A stretch of DNA of 64,000 bases from Mycocentrospora acerina. Lineage: Eukaryota; Ascomycota; Dothideomycetes; Pleosporales. The DNA lies in NCBI GenBank assembly GCA_022701365.1, contig JAKUHH010000049.1, forward strand, positions 124,807 through 188,806, in the 5' to 3' direction. The position numbers and the translations under genes were made by a program. The notes under the pieces are model-generated. The model ran no database searches. It saw nothing but the letters and a program-made list of their open reading frames with translations, and was not told where the DNA came from. Shown here piece after piece: positions 22,235 to 32,702 of the stretch (positions are counted from its first letter, which is position 1; the number at the start of each line of letters is the position of its first letter).

Positions 22235-24619
22235 ATGGCACCTGCTGCAACTGAATTGGCGACGCTTCGTGCGCTTACTTTTCGCATATCCTCCACGGCA
22301 ACTGTACAGCTTCCGCACCACGTGCCAGCAATAGCTGCGTCCTTGAACAACTGCAGGACACTTCTCTCCTCGGCTCAAACTTCTGGTTCCAAAACTACGT
22401 CCTCTGAGGCGTCTGTGGCTGTTCACAAGTACCGGACTCTGCTTTCTACCCTCCTCCAGGATCGAACTGTGCAGGGAAGATGGTCCGCCATTGTGCTCAT
22501 CAAAGCGACTGTTGAAGTTGGCGGATGGGAGACTCTGCAAAAGTCCCTCCCGTGGGTACGTGGACTCTTGAGCATCTTGATCAAACCGGACCCGCCATCA
22601 TCGAAGAAGTTGTGCCTTATCACTCTGACGCGCATCTTCCTTCTTACGAGGGATTATCCTACTGTTATTCGCGAGATCACAACCCCGTCACTCCCGGCAT
22701 TTGTCCAGTCTAGCTTGAAGATTGCTACTTCAGGTGCGCCAACTGGCTTACTGCTAGTCATCCTCGAAAGTTTTAATGAACTGCTCCCACGCCATCCCAC
22801 CATCTTCCGCTCCTACCTCAAGCAACTCCACCCATTTCTAGCTCGTCTCATCGCGCCCACGCCATCCAGCAAGCTGGCGAAAGAGCAGGACCAGAAACTA
22901 GAAGTCACTTCGGAGATTACGACCGCGGCAAGAAGATTATTTGTTCAATTGCCATGCTGCGCACCAAAAGGTGCTTCAAGCGAGGACTGGACAAAGTCGT
23001 TGAAGAGCACAGTCAACAACGCACACCGAGTGGCTGACCGAGTGTTCCGAGCCGTACTGGAGGATTGGCAACCGACTACTCGTGAAGCTTCCTCTGCGAA
23101 TGGTCATACGCTGGGTGATGAAGTCCAGGATCTTGACGCAGATAGCATGGCACTGCCACCTTGGTCGGGCATTTTTGCCGGCGGCGAGCGATTAACGAAC
23201 CTTCTTCATCTCGTAAAGGAGTACCTCGACAACTCCACCTCAAACCCCGTATACTTCAACGTAGGAATGATCATGGATCTCGTCACAAGGATGCTTTCAT
23301 TGACAGTGCCGTCGTCCGGAATCAAGTCCTTCCAAAACTCTGTAAGATTTAACAACCAGACAAGCAAGGAAGAGCGAGAGAATCTTTGGCTGGTCCTCCC
23401 ATCAGTTCACGTGGCGACCATTGAGGTGCTGCTCGCCCTGACAAGCAGATCCCAATTTAGCACGCTAGCATTGGACGCACTTCTTATCGACCAACTGGTA
23501 TGGGTTTTCAACTCAGAGAAAGAGTCAACTCAAATTCGGACGGCCTGTTACTCGGCTGTTTCAGTCATGTTGAAAAGATCAGGCGTCACCCTCCCAAAGT
23601 CGTCCACTGATTCGCTCGCCCCTCTCATCCGCACCTGCTGCGAAGATCTGCTCCCTTCAGAAGTCATCACTGGACCTGCGAAAGAGACCCCAGGTGAGGC
23701 CAAAGCAAAGGGAAATAGTCAACCACAGGTCTCAGCAAATGCAGACTCTTTCCTAGGTTCGTCAAGGGACATCAAAGACGCGTTCATGAATTTCACCGGC
23801 CTGAAGGAGGCTGCATATGGGCTTCTTCCTCTGTTTCTCGCCAACATCCGCGCTCAACACCTCTCTGATACAGTGCGAGCTCGTTTGGATCGTACTGCTA
23901 TTCTCATCCAGCATAAAGATGCCATGGTTGCCAGCGTCTTGAACCCACCCCCTAGCAAGAAGTTCGGTAAACCTGCTGCAAGCATTCTGCCGCTCATTGC
24001 AAGGTCCTTCCCACAGGAGAGGGATGTGGAGGGTATGCTGAGACCAAGGGTACCTGTCATTCGTCTTGGCCACCAGGACGCAGACTTGGATGAGGAAATG
24101 GAGGACGAAGTAGCGGAGGAGGTTGAAGATGAAGATGAGGAGGAGGAAGAGGAAGAGAAGGAGGAGGAGGCTGAAAAGGAAAACTTCGTCGGCCAAGCTT
24201 TAGACAACATTCTCGAATCGGCAGGACAGTCGGCTGTGGTGGCAGATCAAGCAATGCCAGATGTGCCAGTGGAGTCTACAAGCCAACGAGTCAAGGCATC
24301 TAAGGTAGAGCCTGCAGGCAACCAGGATACTGGAAAGCGTTCACACGGCGCTGACGCACCTCTCTCGCCAGCCAAGCGGGTGCGAACGAGCGCAAGAGTG
24401 AAACAAAGAGAAGAGGCCCAGCGCACATCATACCCCATACTACCAACCACTGCACCTATTGAACCTGTAACTGTACCAGCCACTTCAGATTTCACCGCCA
24501 CGACTACTGCGTCTGTAGTGCCCGAGCTACCAGAACCAGGCGAAGGAGGCGACAGCGATGACGACGATGATGTTGTGCCATTGGTATTTGGACAGGATAC
24601 AGACGATGAGTCAGACTAG
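22235..24619 (+). CDS. RIX1: Pre-rRNA-processing protein RIX1
   Basis: An intron-free frame of 794 residues. The N-terminus (LRALTFRISSTATVQLPHHV) and the block GRWSAIVLIKATVEVGGW are typical of the RIX1 domain, about residues 10-210, and helical repeat sequence continues to about residue 600. Residues 612-650 form a long Glu/Asp tract. A basic nuclear-localisation-like KRSHGADAPLSPAKRVR follows near 700, and the protein ends in another acidic patch (DSDDDDDV). Yeast Rix1 acts with Ipi1 and Ipi3 (and Rea1) in removing ITS2 and maturing the pre-60S particle in the nucleoplasm; the animal counterpart is PELP1. The length matches filamentous-fungal orthologues. The start ATG is the first in the frame. 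Confidence 0.93.
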   Translation: MAPAATELATLRALTFRISSTATVQLPHHVPAIAASLNNCRTLLSSAQTSGSKTTSSEASVAVHKYRTLLSTLLQDRTVQGRWSAIVLIKATVEVGGWETLQKSLPWVRGLLSILIKPDPPSSKKLCLITLTRIFLLTRDYPTVIREITTPSLPAFVQSSLKIATSGAPTGLLLVILESFNELLPRHPTIFRSYLKQLHPFLARLIAPTPSSKLAKEQDQKLEVTSEITTAARRLFVQLPCCAPKGASSEDWTKSLKSTVNNAHRVADRVFRAVLEDWQPTTREASSANGHTLGDEVQDLDADSMALPPWSGIFAGGERLTNLLHLVKEYLDNSTSNPVYFNVGMIMDLVTRMLSLTVPSSGIKSFQNSVRFNNQTSKEERENLWLVLPSVHVATIEVLLALTSRSQFSTLALDALLIDQLVWVFNSEKESTQIRTACYSAVSVMLKRSGVTLPKSSTDSLAPLIRTCCEDLLPSEVITGPAKETPGEAKAKGNSQPQVSANADSFLGSSRDIKDAFMNFTGLKEAAYGLLPLFLANIRAQHLSDTVRARLDRTAILIQHKDAMVASVLNPPPSKKFGKPAASILPLIARSFPQERDVEGMLRPRVPVIRLGHQDADLDEEMEDEVAEEVEDEDEEEEEEEKEEEAEKENFVGQALDNILESAGQSAVVADQAMPDVPVESTSQRVKASKVEPAGNQDTGKRSHGADAPLSPAKRVRTSARVKQREEAQRTSYPILPTTAPIEPVTVPATSDFTATTTASVVPELPEPGEGGDSDDDDDVVPLVFGQDTDDESD

Positions 24620-25905
24620 ATTGGCGGAAATTGCATTGTTATGAGAGTGTTAGATATGCGTTATTGTTGTAGTCAATTAAGTAAATTTGTGGCTGCATTT
24701 CTTGAAAAATAGTCTTGAACTGTGATTGGCACACAACCCTGGCACCTATATCATCACCTCATGGGAGTACACAATGTGTTCTGCCTCATGGTGAAGTAGA
24801 AGCAGAGCTTTCGTGTGTGCGCCAATAGACAGTGAATATTTACTACGCCAAAATTTGTTTCACTCTCAAATTTTATAACATTGAGAACATAGTGTGCATA
24901 TGTTTGACAAGTCCCCCGCAATGCTACAGACAGTCGACGGAGTTTGATGCTGAGATTGAATCAGCATATCCTGTGTTGCGATCAGTGATCACACTTAGAT
25001 ACTGTATTAATGACTAGTGATACTATTTGCATGCAACCAACCGCTAATTGCAATTGATTCAATGTTAATAACGCCGCATTTCTGACTTCCTCTTTCCTGC
25101 ATGAGGTAGCTCAAAAGGCCTCATATCCACGCACTTGGCAAATAAGTTTCGCTCATCATATGTAAATGGTGAACAGTATACTTTATTTCAATTTGAATTC
25201 AGCTATCTGTCCTCATCACTCTTCTTCGTTCAACACCCTTTGCTTAGGCAATGGACTCATTCCTGTTGTCTGGATCCTGCACGCGGCTTCATTCCTCGCT
25301 TCGCGGAATCTCTCCGCATGTCAACCTGCCCCCTCGATCTAGGTACATCATACATAGATAACGAGTGGTACCAACATAGTCTCTCAGAATCCGGAAAGAT
25401 AGCCAATCAGTGATATTTGCGACACTTCGATTCTACGATTGTGTATAGAACAACAGCATCTGCATCGTCCAGATCGCGCTTACCACATACGGAAGGTCCA
25501 TGCGACCGCTTCACCACTGACTCCCAACAAGATCGCAAACAAGAGCAATTGAGATGATTCATAATTGTACGAGGAACAATCTGAAAACAGAAGACCATTT
25601 ACATGTCTTGCGTCAACAATTAACCTGCCGTTGCGGCAAGATCCGCATGTGGGAGGTCCAGCCGACGATTGATCCATAGGGCGGTGTTCCAGGTATACCC
25701 CACACCGAAATGGAGCTTCGTAGAGATGCGGAATTGTCACAGGTTGCGGGACATTGGACCACTAGAAGGTGACCCGCGAACTCTCTTAGCTATCTCACTT
25801 ATCACTCATATCACGGCCAATTGAGGTTTAAACAAGCCGAAGATTCTTATAAAGTCTGGTGCTGCTCAATCTCATCCATCGTCACACCACAACCTCAATC
25901 TTACC
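24620..25905. other. Intergenic, AT-rich 5' part
   Basis: About 1.3 kb between RIX1 and the amine oxidase. Only short unsupported ORFs occur. The last 100 bases before 25906 are the amine-oxidase leader with pyrimidine-rich sequence. No tRNA or repeat was seen. Confidence 0.45.
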
Positions 25906-28136
25906 ATGGCCCCTCACCCTTTCAAGATCCTTAATGTCGAGGAGACACGCATCGCCCGCGATGTTGTTTTGTCTTTGCACCCAGATGCTCTTGTTGACTT
26001 CCGGGAGATCTTCCTCCAGGAACCAGCTAAGGAGCTTATGAAAGAGTACCTTGCGCTCGAGCGCGCCGCAGAGCCAGGAAAGTCGGCAGCATCAAAGAGG
26101 CCGCCTCGGCTGGCCAAAGTTCAGTATGATGTCATTGGTGCCGACAAGATCCCAGTGTACAACGAGGCTGTTGTCGACGTCGAGGTAAAGAAGAGGGTCA
26201 AGCATGAAATCGTAGGCAAGGATCTTGGGCACGCTAGCTTGACCTTGTGGGAGTTCCAAGACCTGGTTGGAGCGTGCAACCGTAGCGAAATGTTCCAAGA
26301 TGCGCTCAAAGAGTTGAATCTGCCAGAAGGTTTCGAGCTGGTTGTTGAACCATGGTGAGTGTCTCGCCAATCATCTATATCTAACTCTTGCTGACGCGAT
26401 GCAGGCCTTATGGTGGCATGGAAGAAGGTGTTGAGAACAAAAGATATTTCCAAGGACTCTGCATGGCTCAAGATCTGAGGAACGGAAACCCAGACTCAAA
26501 CTTCTACGGCTACCCAATCCCTCTCATCCCGGTCATGGATGCCCAAACCAAAGAAATTGTGCGTGTCGACCGCCTAGCTACAGGAGGAAAGGGAGACAGT
26601 CTCACCGGAAAAACGAATTCCCCCAACATTCTCGATCACTGCCAAAGTTCTGAGTATGTTCCTGAGCTGGTCGAGGGCGGCGTGCGACAGGATTTCAAGC
26701 CAATCAACATCACACAGCCAGAGGGCCCATCGTTTACCGTGACCGACGAGTCTCTCGTAGAATGGCAAAAATGGAGTTTCCGCGTTTCATTTAACCCGCG
26801 CGAGGGTGCCGTTTTGCACGATGTCCACTATGAGGGAAGGAGCATCCTCTACCGTATGAGCATCAGCGAGATGACGGTTCCATATGCCGACGCCCGCGCA
26901 CCTTTCCACCGCAAGCAAGCTTTCGACTTTGGCGATGGAGGAGCAGGAAACTGTGCCAACAATCTCTCGCTTGGTTGTGATTGCCTGGGCGTGATCAAGT
27001 ACTTCGACGCTGTCATTGTCGGCTCTGATGGTCTCCCGAAAGTTCACCCCAACGTCATTTGCCTGCACGAGCAAGACAACGGAATTGGATGGAAGCACAC
27101 CAACTGGCGCACAGGGAGAGCCGTTGTCACCAGGATGCGGGAGTTGGTCATTCAGTTTATCATCACCCTCGCCAACTACGAGTACGTGTTTGCGTACAAG
27201 CTAGACACGGCCGGTGGCATTACGCTCGAAGTCCGAGCAACAGGTATAGTCTCCACCGTCAACATCGACCCAGGCAAGACATCCGACTACGGCAACGTCG
27301 TCTCAGGTGGCGTCCTCGCCCAAAACCACCAACACATCTTCGCAGCCCGTAAGTACCCTTTTCCCCCAAACTCGCCCCAAACAAACCCCCCCCCCCCTTA
27401 ACACGCAAAACAGGCATCGACCCCGCCATCGACGGCCACAACAACACCGTCCTCTACGAAGAATCCCACGGCGTGCCCCAAAACCCCACCACAAACCCCA
27501 ACGGCAACTTCTACGAAATCCGCAAAACCACCGTCACCGAATCCGCCGGCCTGGACGCCAACCCAGTCGACCACCGCGTCTTCAAGATCATCAACCCCTC
27601 CAAGAAGAACCGCCATAGCGGAAACCCCGTCGGCTACAAGTTTGAACCCCTACCCACGCAAAAACTGCTCGCTGCCCCAGGATCTCTGCAGGCGCAACGC
27701 GCGCTTTTCACAAACCACCACGTGTGGGTGACAAAGTACAGAGACGATGAGCTGTACGCCGCTGGGAGGTACACTCTGCAAAGCCAGGTGGAGAAGGGTG
27801 GCGTAGCGGACATGGTGAAGCGAAAGGATGCGGTTGTGGATGAGGATTTGGTGGTGTGGAATGTGTTTGGATTGACGCATAATCCTAGGTGAGTTTCCCC
27901 CCCCCTCCCTTTTTTTTCTCCTCTTTCACGAAAGAGAAATTTTGTCAGAGGAGATGCTAATTTTTAATTTTTTTTGCAGAGTCGAGGATTGGCCTGTTAT
28001 GCCGTGCGAGATTTACCAGGTGCATTTCAAGCCGAGCGATTTCTTCGAGAGGAACCCGGCGATTGATGTGCCGAGCACGAAGAACACTGCGTCGGTGCTG
28101 GTGGAGAAGGATAAGGACTGCTGTGGGAAGCTCTGA
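25906..28136 (+). CDS. Copper-containing primary-amine oxidase, probably peroxisomal
   Basis: Four exons (25906-26354, 26405-27348, 27414-27888, 27980-28136) encode 674 residues; the introns are 50, 65 and 91 nt. The enzyme oxidatively deaminates primary amines to aldehydes with release of ammonia and hydrogen peroxide. The topaquinone precursor Tyr is residue 408 in NYEYVFAYKL, the catalytic Asp is residue 324 in AFDFGDGG, and the copper ligands are His458 and His460 in HQHIF plus His620 in LTHNPR. The positions closely follow the peroxisomal yeast enzyme of Ogataea. The C-terminus is CCGKL; GKL is a weaker variant of the peroxisomal PTS1 tripeptide, so peroxisomal import is likely but not certain. 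A C-rich run near 27388-27397 sits inside intron 2. It ends 220 bases from the convergent SDR gene. Confidence 0.96.
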
Positions 28137-28355
28137 GTGTGTTGGGAAGATTTGTTCTGGTGGTTTTGGTTGGAGTATCGGTGTTGGTGGGTTTGGGTTA
28201 TCTATTCATCATGAGGAGACGGTTCGACGGACATGTATATCTATTATCTTTGTAACGCGAAATGCAAAAGACTGGTTCTGGAAAATAGTCATGTGATTCT
28301 CATTTGAGCTGCGTGAGATGTGAACTAAATATGTATGTAAAACAATCCTCGGTCT

Positions 28356-29523
28356 TTACGCGCCAGCAGCCTTCTCAGCATACTGCTTGATAGCACCCAA
28401 CTCCTTTGCCTCGCCTTCTACAATCTCAGGTAGCAAATCAAATAAGCTTTTCTGCTTTGGTGTCCACCCAAACAGTTTGTTCGCCCGGATAGCTCTGCAG
28501 CGAGAATTCATACCCCAGAGGTAGCTTCCAAACGGTGTCAACTTGTCTGCTTCTGAGGGACTCACATGATCAATCTCAGGGGTATCAATAAGCTTCTTCT
28601 TGTGTGCTGCTTTGGCAATGGCACGTGCCACATCACCCCAGACAATATCGCCGCTTTCTGCAAAGTAATAGCCTTCTGAATTCCAAGTGGCCTTGCCGCC
28701 GTCGGGTGACAAAGCGGCCGTGACGAGTTCCAGATAGATTTCGCTCAAATCTTGGACGTGGACTTGTGTCCAGATGTTGTATCCTTCCTCGACTGAGAAC
28801 TGTTGTATCGATTAGTGATCTGAGCGATGCGGATATGCCGGAATGCCATGAGACAAGAATGTTGAATAATACATACACCCTTGCCGCGTTCTATGGTTGC
28901 GCGCGCCATGCGGTAGGCCTGCATACTTTTTCGATTATCGGGTCCCCGACCTGGGCCGTAGATGCACGGGGGGCAGACAATGGCCGAGAAAAGGTTGCTT
29001 GAGCTTTCACTAGCCGCCAAAATGATCTTGTCCACATTACGGTGCACTGCTGTGTCAGGTAGGGAAGTCACTTCACTAATACCGTCCCAGTCATCGTACA
29101 CCTTTAAGTTTTTGGTGCCGTACGTCTTGCGTTCAAAGTCGGCAAACGACAAGATTCCAGTGCCTGAGGTGTGGATGAGGTAGCTTGGGGTTTGCCTCTG
29201 AGTGAGACCCGCGACTAGAGCATTGGCAGCGCCTACGTGATCAGCGTCTGCGCAGTGCAACACAACATCTGCCTGGGAAGCTTCCTTGGTGAGTAGTTCC
29301 GAGCTGTCCAGGTCACCATATACAAAGCGGATCTTTGCATATTTGGAACCAACTTTGGCACCCTTGTCGCTGTTGCGAACGAGTGCGGTGATCTCCAAGT
29401 CTGGATAGGCGTTTGCTACGGCATACAGGGCGTCGCCTCCGATGTAGCCAGTTGCGCCGGTGCTGCGATTGTCAGGCAGAGAGTTGGAGATGGGAAGGCA
29501 TCTTACATGAAGAGTCTTGGCAT
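28356..29523 (-). CDS. NAD(P)-dependent extended SDR / epimerase-like protein
   Basis: Exons 29507-29523, 28877-29462 and 28356-28799 give 348 residues. The 17 nt first exon (MPRLF plus two bases) is required to complete the Rossmann motif MPRLFITGATGYIGGDAL (G-x2-G-x2-G). Introns are 44 nt and 77 nt; the second joins GKG to FSVEEGYNIW in phase 0, matching the family block before VHVQDLSEIYLEL. A GDLDSSEL acidic motif and CPPCIYGPG near residue 185 are typical of fungal epimerase/NmrA-like proteins that lack a recognisable YxxxK in the usual context. The substrate is unknown. It diverges from VPS45 across 688 bases and converges with the amine oxidase. Confidence 0.86.
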
Positions 29524-30211
29524 GTTGGGTTCCTTGTGCTGTGAGTTTAAGATATCCTGAAAAGCAACGTAATACTTGACGATATTTGACACGCACAGAG
29601 CGGAGAGATGGAAGCTTATGAAGGGCAGCTGGAAGCTAGCAAGTGCCTACGTCACGACGATGACACCCGCAGCACTCACGACAGGGGATGATGGATTCTT
29701 CAATGAAGCCAGAGGGGGTCAGGAGCCTAATGTAACGACTTAACATGCTACTTGAATTAACTGTGCGTATGTTGGCACACAACAAAGCAATACTAGGGCC
29801 ACCATGGCCTATGGCTTCACTGCTTGGCCTATAAATCTTGCAATCTTGCTCCTGTGTCCTTCCGCATGTTCCGAGTACAACACCAGCTTGCTTGGCTTGC
29901 TCAAAAGCACACGTGCTCCACGCGTCTAATCCTCTGATGACAAATCAAGAAAGGGTCCCTAAGTGAGGTGAGTCGAGGTTGAGGGTGAGGATGTGAGTGC
30001 TGCTGAGTCAGTGAACCACTGCGGGCGCTAGCTGTCACCTCCGAGCGGCCGCGCCCATGCTTCGCGGTACGTGATCATCACCACGAGCATGGGGTCGCGC
30101 GGAACATAGAATCCCCTCGAAGAACCAACTCTCGACATACCGCCACGCCACACTTTACCATACACGACCATACCACACACACTCTACGACACACCACCAA
30201 AAAACGCCGCC
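29524..30211. promoter_or_regulatory. Divergent promoter region of the SDR and VPS45
   Basis: 688 bases between two start codons. The VPS45 side (30100-30211) is rich in CCAC/CAC pyrimidine-like leader sequence with ACCATACCACAC repeats, ending GCCGCCATGG, a strong start context. No defined factor site is claimed. Confidence 0.45.
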
Positions 30212-32151
30212 ATGGACATTGTGCAGGCAGTCTCTGGCTACATCACCAAGATGGTGACTGCTGGAGACGGCGCAGCCATGGGCACGTCCGCGGCCAAGAT
30301 GAAGATACTCCTGCTCGACAATGAGACTGTGGGTTTGTCTTCTCCGCCAAACGTGCCGTGGGTCTCGTGCTCACATCTGGCAGGTCTCGATTGTATCCAC
30401 AGCGACAACCCAGTCGGCCCTCCTCACACATGAAGTCTACCTCACCGAGTACCTGCTCCCCGCCGCACCGCAGATAGATGATGGCTGACCCGAGCCAGCC
30501 GCCTGGACAACCAGAAGCGCGAGAAGATGCGCCATCTGCGCTGTCTGTGCTTCGTACGGCCCTCGCCAGAGTCCATCCAGAGCTTGATCGAGGAGCTGCG
30601 CGAGCCCAAGTACGGCGAATACAACATCTGTGAGGAGCCTAGGAACGTACTAAGCAGTGGGACGGATGCTGACTCACGGTAGACTTTAGCAACATCATCA
30701 AAAAGTCCTCGCTGGAACGACTGGCTGAAGCAGACGATCACGAAGTCGTGCGCGCTGTGCAAGAATACTTTGCCGACTTCTTCGTTATCAATCCCGATCT
30801 CATGTCTCTCAACCTCGGCTTCCCAAACCACAGGATATGGAGCACCGGCCCAGACTCGTGGAATCAGGATGCGCTGCAAAGATCGACCGAGGCTGTCATG
30901 GCACTGCTGCTCGCGCTGAAGAAGAAGCCATTAATTCGATACCAGAAGAACAGCCTGCTGGTAAAAAAGCTGGCAACCGAAGTGCGATACCACATGACCC
31001 AAGAGGATCAGCTATTCGATTTCCGCAAGACAGACACTCCACCTATTCTTCTCATCGTTGACCGCAGAGACGATCCCGTCACACCGCTGCTCACGCAGTG
31101 GACCTACCAGGCTATGGTGCACGAGCTACTGGGGATCAACAACGGGAGGGTAGATCTCCGCGATGTTCCCGACATCCGTCCCGAGCTGAAGGAAATCGTT
31201 CTGTCACAAGACCAGGACCCATTCTTCAAGAAGAACATGTACCTGAATTTTGGCGACTTGGGGCAGAATGCAAAGGAATATGTCGAGCAATTTGCCTCCA
31301 AACAGCAAGGATCTCAGAAACTCGACTCGATAGCAGACATGAAGCGCTTTATTGAAGACTTCCCCGAGTTCCGCAAGCTCTCTGGCAACGTCACAAAGCA
31401 TGTTACGCTTGTTGGCGAGCTGAGTCGGAGGGTAGGAGAGGAGAGCCTCCTCGACATCAGCGAACTGGAGCAGAGTTTGGCATGTACAGACAATCACAAC
31501 AATGACGTCAAGTCGTTGCAGAAGATAATACAGGACCCACGGATACCTGCCGACAACAAGCTTCGACTTGTGGCTATATATGCGCTGCGCTACTCCAAGA
31601 GCTCCTCCAATTCGACTGCTGTACTGCTCGACTTGCTCGCCGTCTCAGGTGGGCTGTCGCGACATCGTATCAATCTCATTACAAAGCTTCTGACTTATCA
31701 TGAATCTCTGCAAGCCACAACTGCGTCAGGTGGCGTGCCAGACCTCTTTCAACCTGGCTCGTTCTTCGGAGGTGCGCGAGATCGCTTCAAGGGTCTCAAG
31801 GGCGTTGAGAATGTGTACACGCAACACTCACCTCGCCTAGAGACCACATTGCAGGACATGATCAAGGGACGGCTGAGCCAGCAACTCTATCCATTCGTGG
31901 ACGGCGGTGGTTCTACAAAAGATAAACCTCAAGATATCATCGTGTTCATGGTTGGAGGAACGACTTATGAGGAGGCTAAGATGGTTGCACAAGTTAATGC
32001 AAGTTCCCCAGGTATTCGTGTCGTGCTTGGCGGTACGACGGTGCACAACAGCACGTCCTTTTTGGAGGAGATTGAGGAAGCAGTCGATTCCTGGCCTGAG
32101 CCGCCCGCTACTACAGCAGCCGCCCGATTGAGACGCGAAGTGGGGAGATAG
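30212..32151 (+). CDS. VPS45: Sec1/Munc18-family protein VPS45
   Basis: Four exons (30212-30328, 30384-30448, 30499-30629, 30683-32151) encode 593 residues; the introns are 55, 50 and 53 nt. Joining restores LLLDNETVSIVSTATTQSAL, HEVYLTDRLDNQKREKMRHL and GEYNIYFSNIIKKSSLERLA, all highly conserved in fungal Vps45. The rest of the SM fold follows: DRRDDPVTPLLTQWTYQAMV near residue 170, and FMVGGTTYEEAKMVAQVN and RVVLGGTTVHNSTSFLEE near the C-terminus. Vps45 binds syntaxin Tlg2 and promotes SNARE-mediated fusion of Golgi vesicles at endosomes for vacuolar sorting. The length matches the yeast protein (577). The second exon is only 65 nt, so a scan of long ORFs would miss the N-terminus. Confidence 0.96.
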
Positions 32152-32702
32152 ATCTTATGACGATAGTCTTTTCACGGGTGGCAGCCTCCCGTGTTGTCTG
32201 GACTGCTCAGCTGGCCCACGCCAGCGACGCTCTTGACACGGCTGGGCGCTGGGGGCGTTTTCCGTATGAGGGATACTCTATAGGCTTGCGAAATCGCGCT
32301 GTCCAGGAAACCTGGCTTACTTTTGCCATGTCATTGAGTTTTGTGGTTTGTGGTGTTCTTTGCAATGGCTGTAAGCCTGTACGCCTCGATGTCGCCGAAG
32401 GTGACGGTACACGTCCAATACCCCGAAAGTCAATCTCCGACATCATGTATTCGGATAGTATGTGATTGGCTCGCTCTATTCTCCTCACGGTCTTTCTCGT
32501 ATCTGCATGGCCCCCGAAGTAAAATACCTCTCCCCCGCGAGACGCTAGCAGCCCTAATCGCACGTGACGATGCGGAAGTCGGACCGCGTGGACCCTTCCA
32601 AGAGTGGCCATTTTAGCCAGTGGGCCATGTCTCCCTCCACTGCTCAGCCACATCCTACCCTTGGATCCTCAACAAATGGCGTGAAGATGAAGAGAGAGGA
32701 AC
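32152..32702. other. Intergenic upstream of the Zn2Cys6 gene
   Basis: 551 bases between VPS45 and the zinc-cluster gene on the same strand. Open frames here are overlapping and unsupported. It presumably holds the VPS45 terminator and the promoter of the regulator. Confidence 0.4.
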
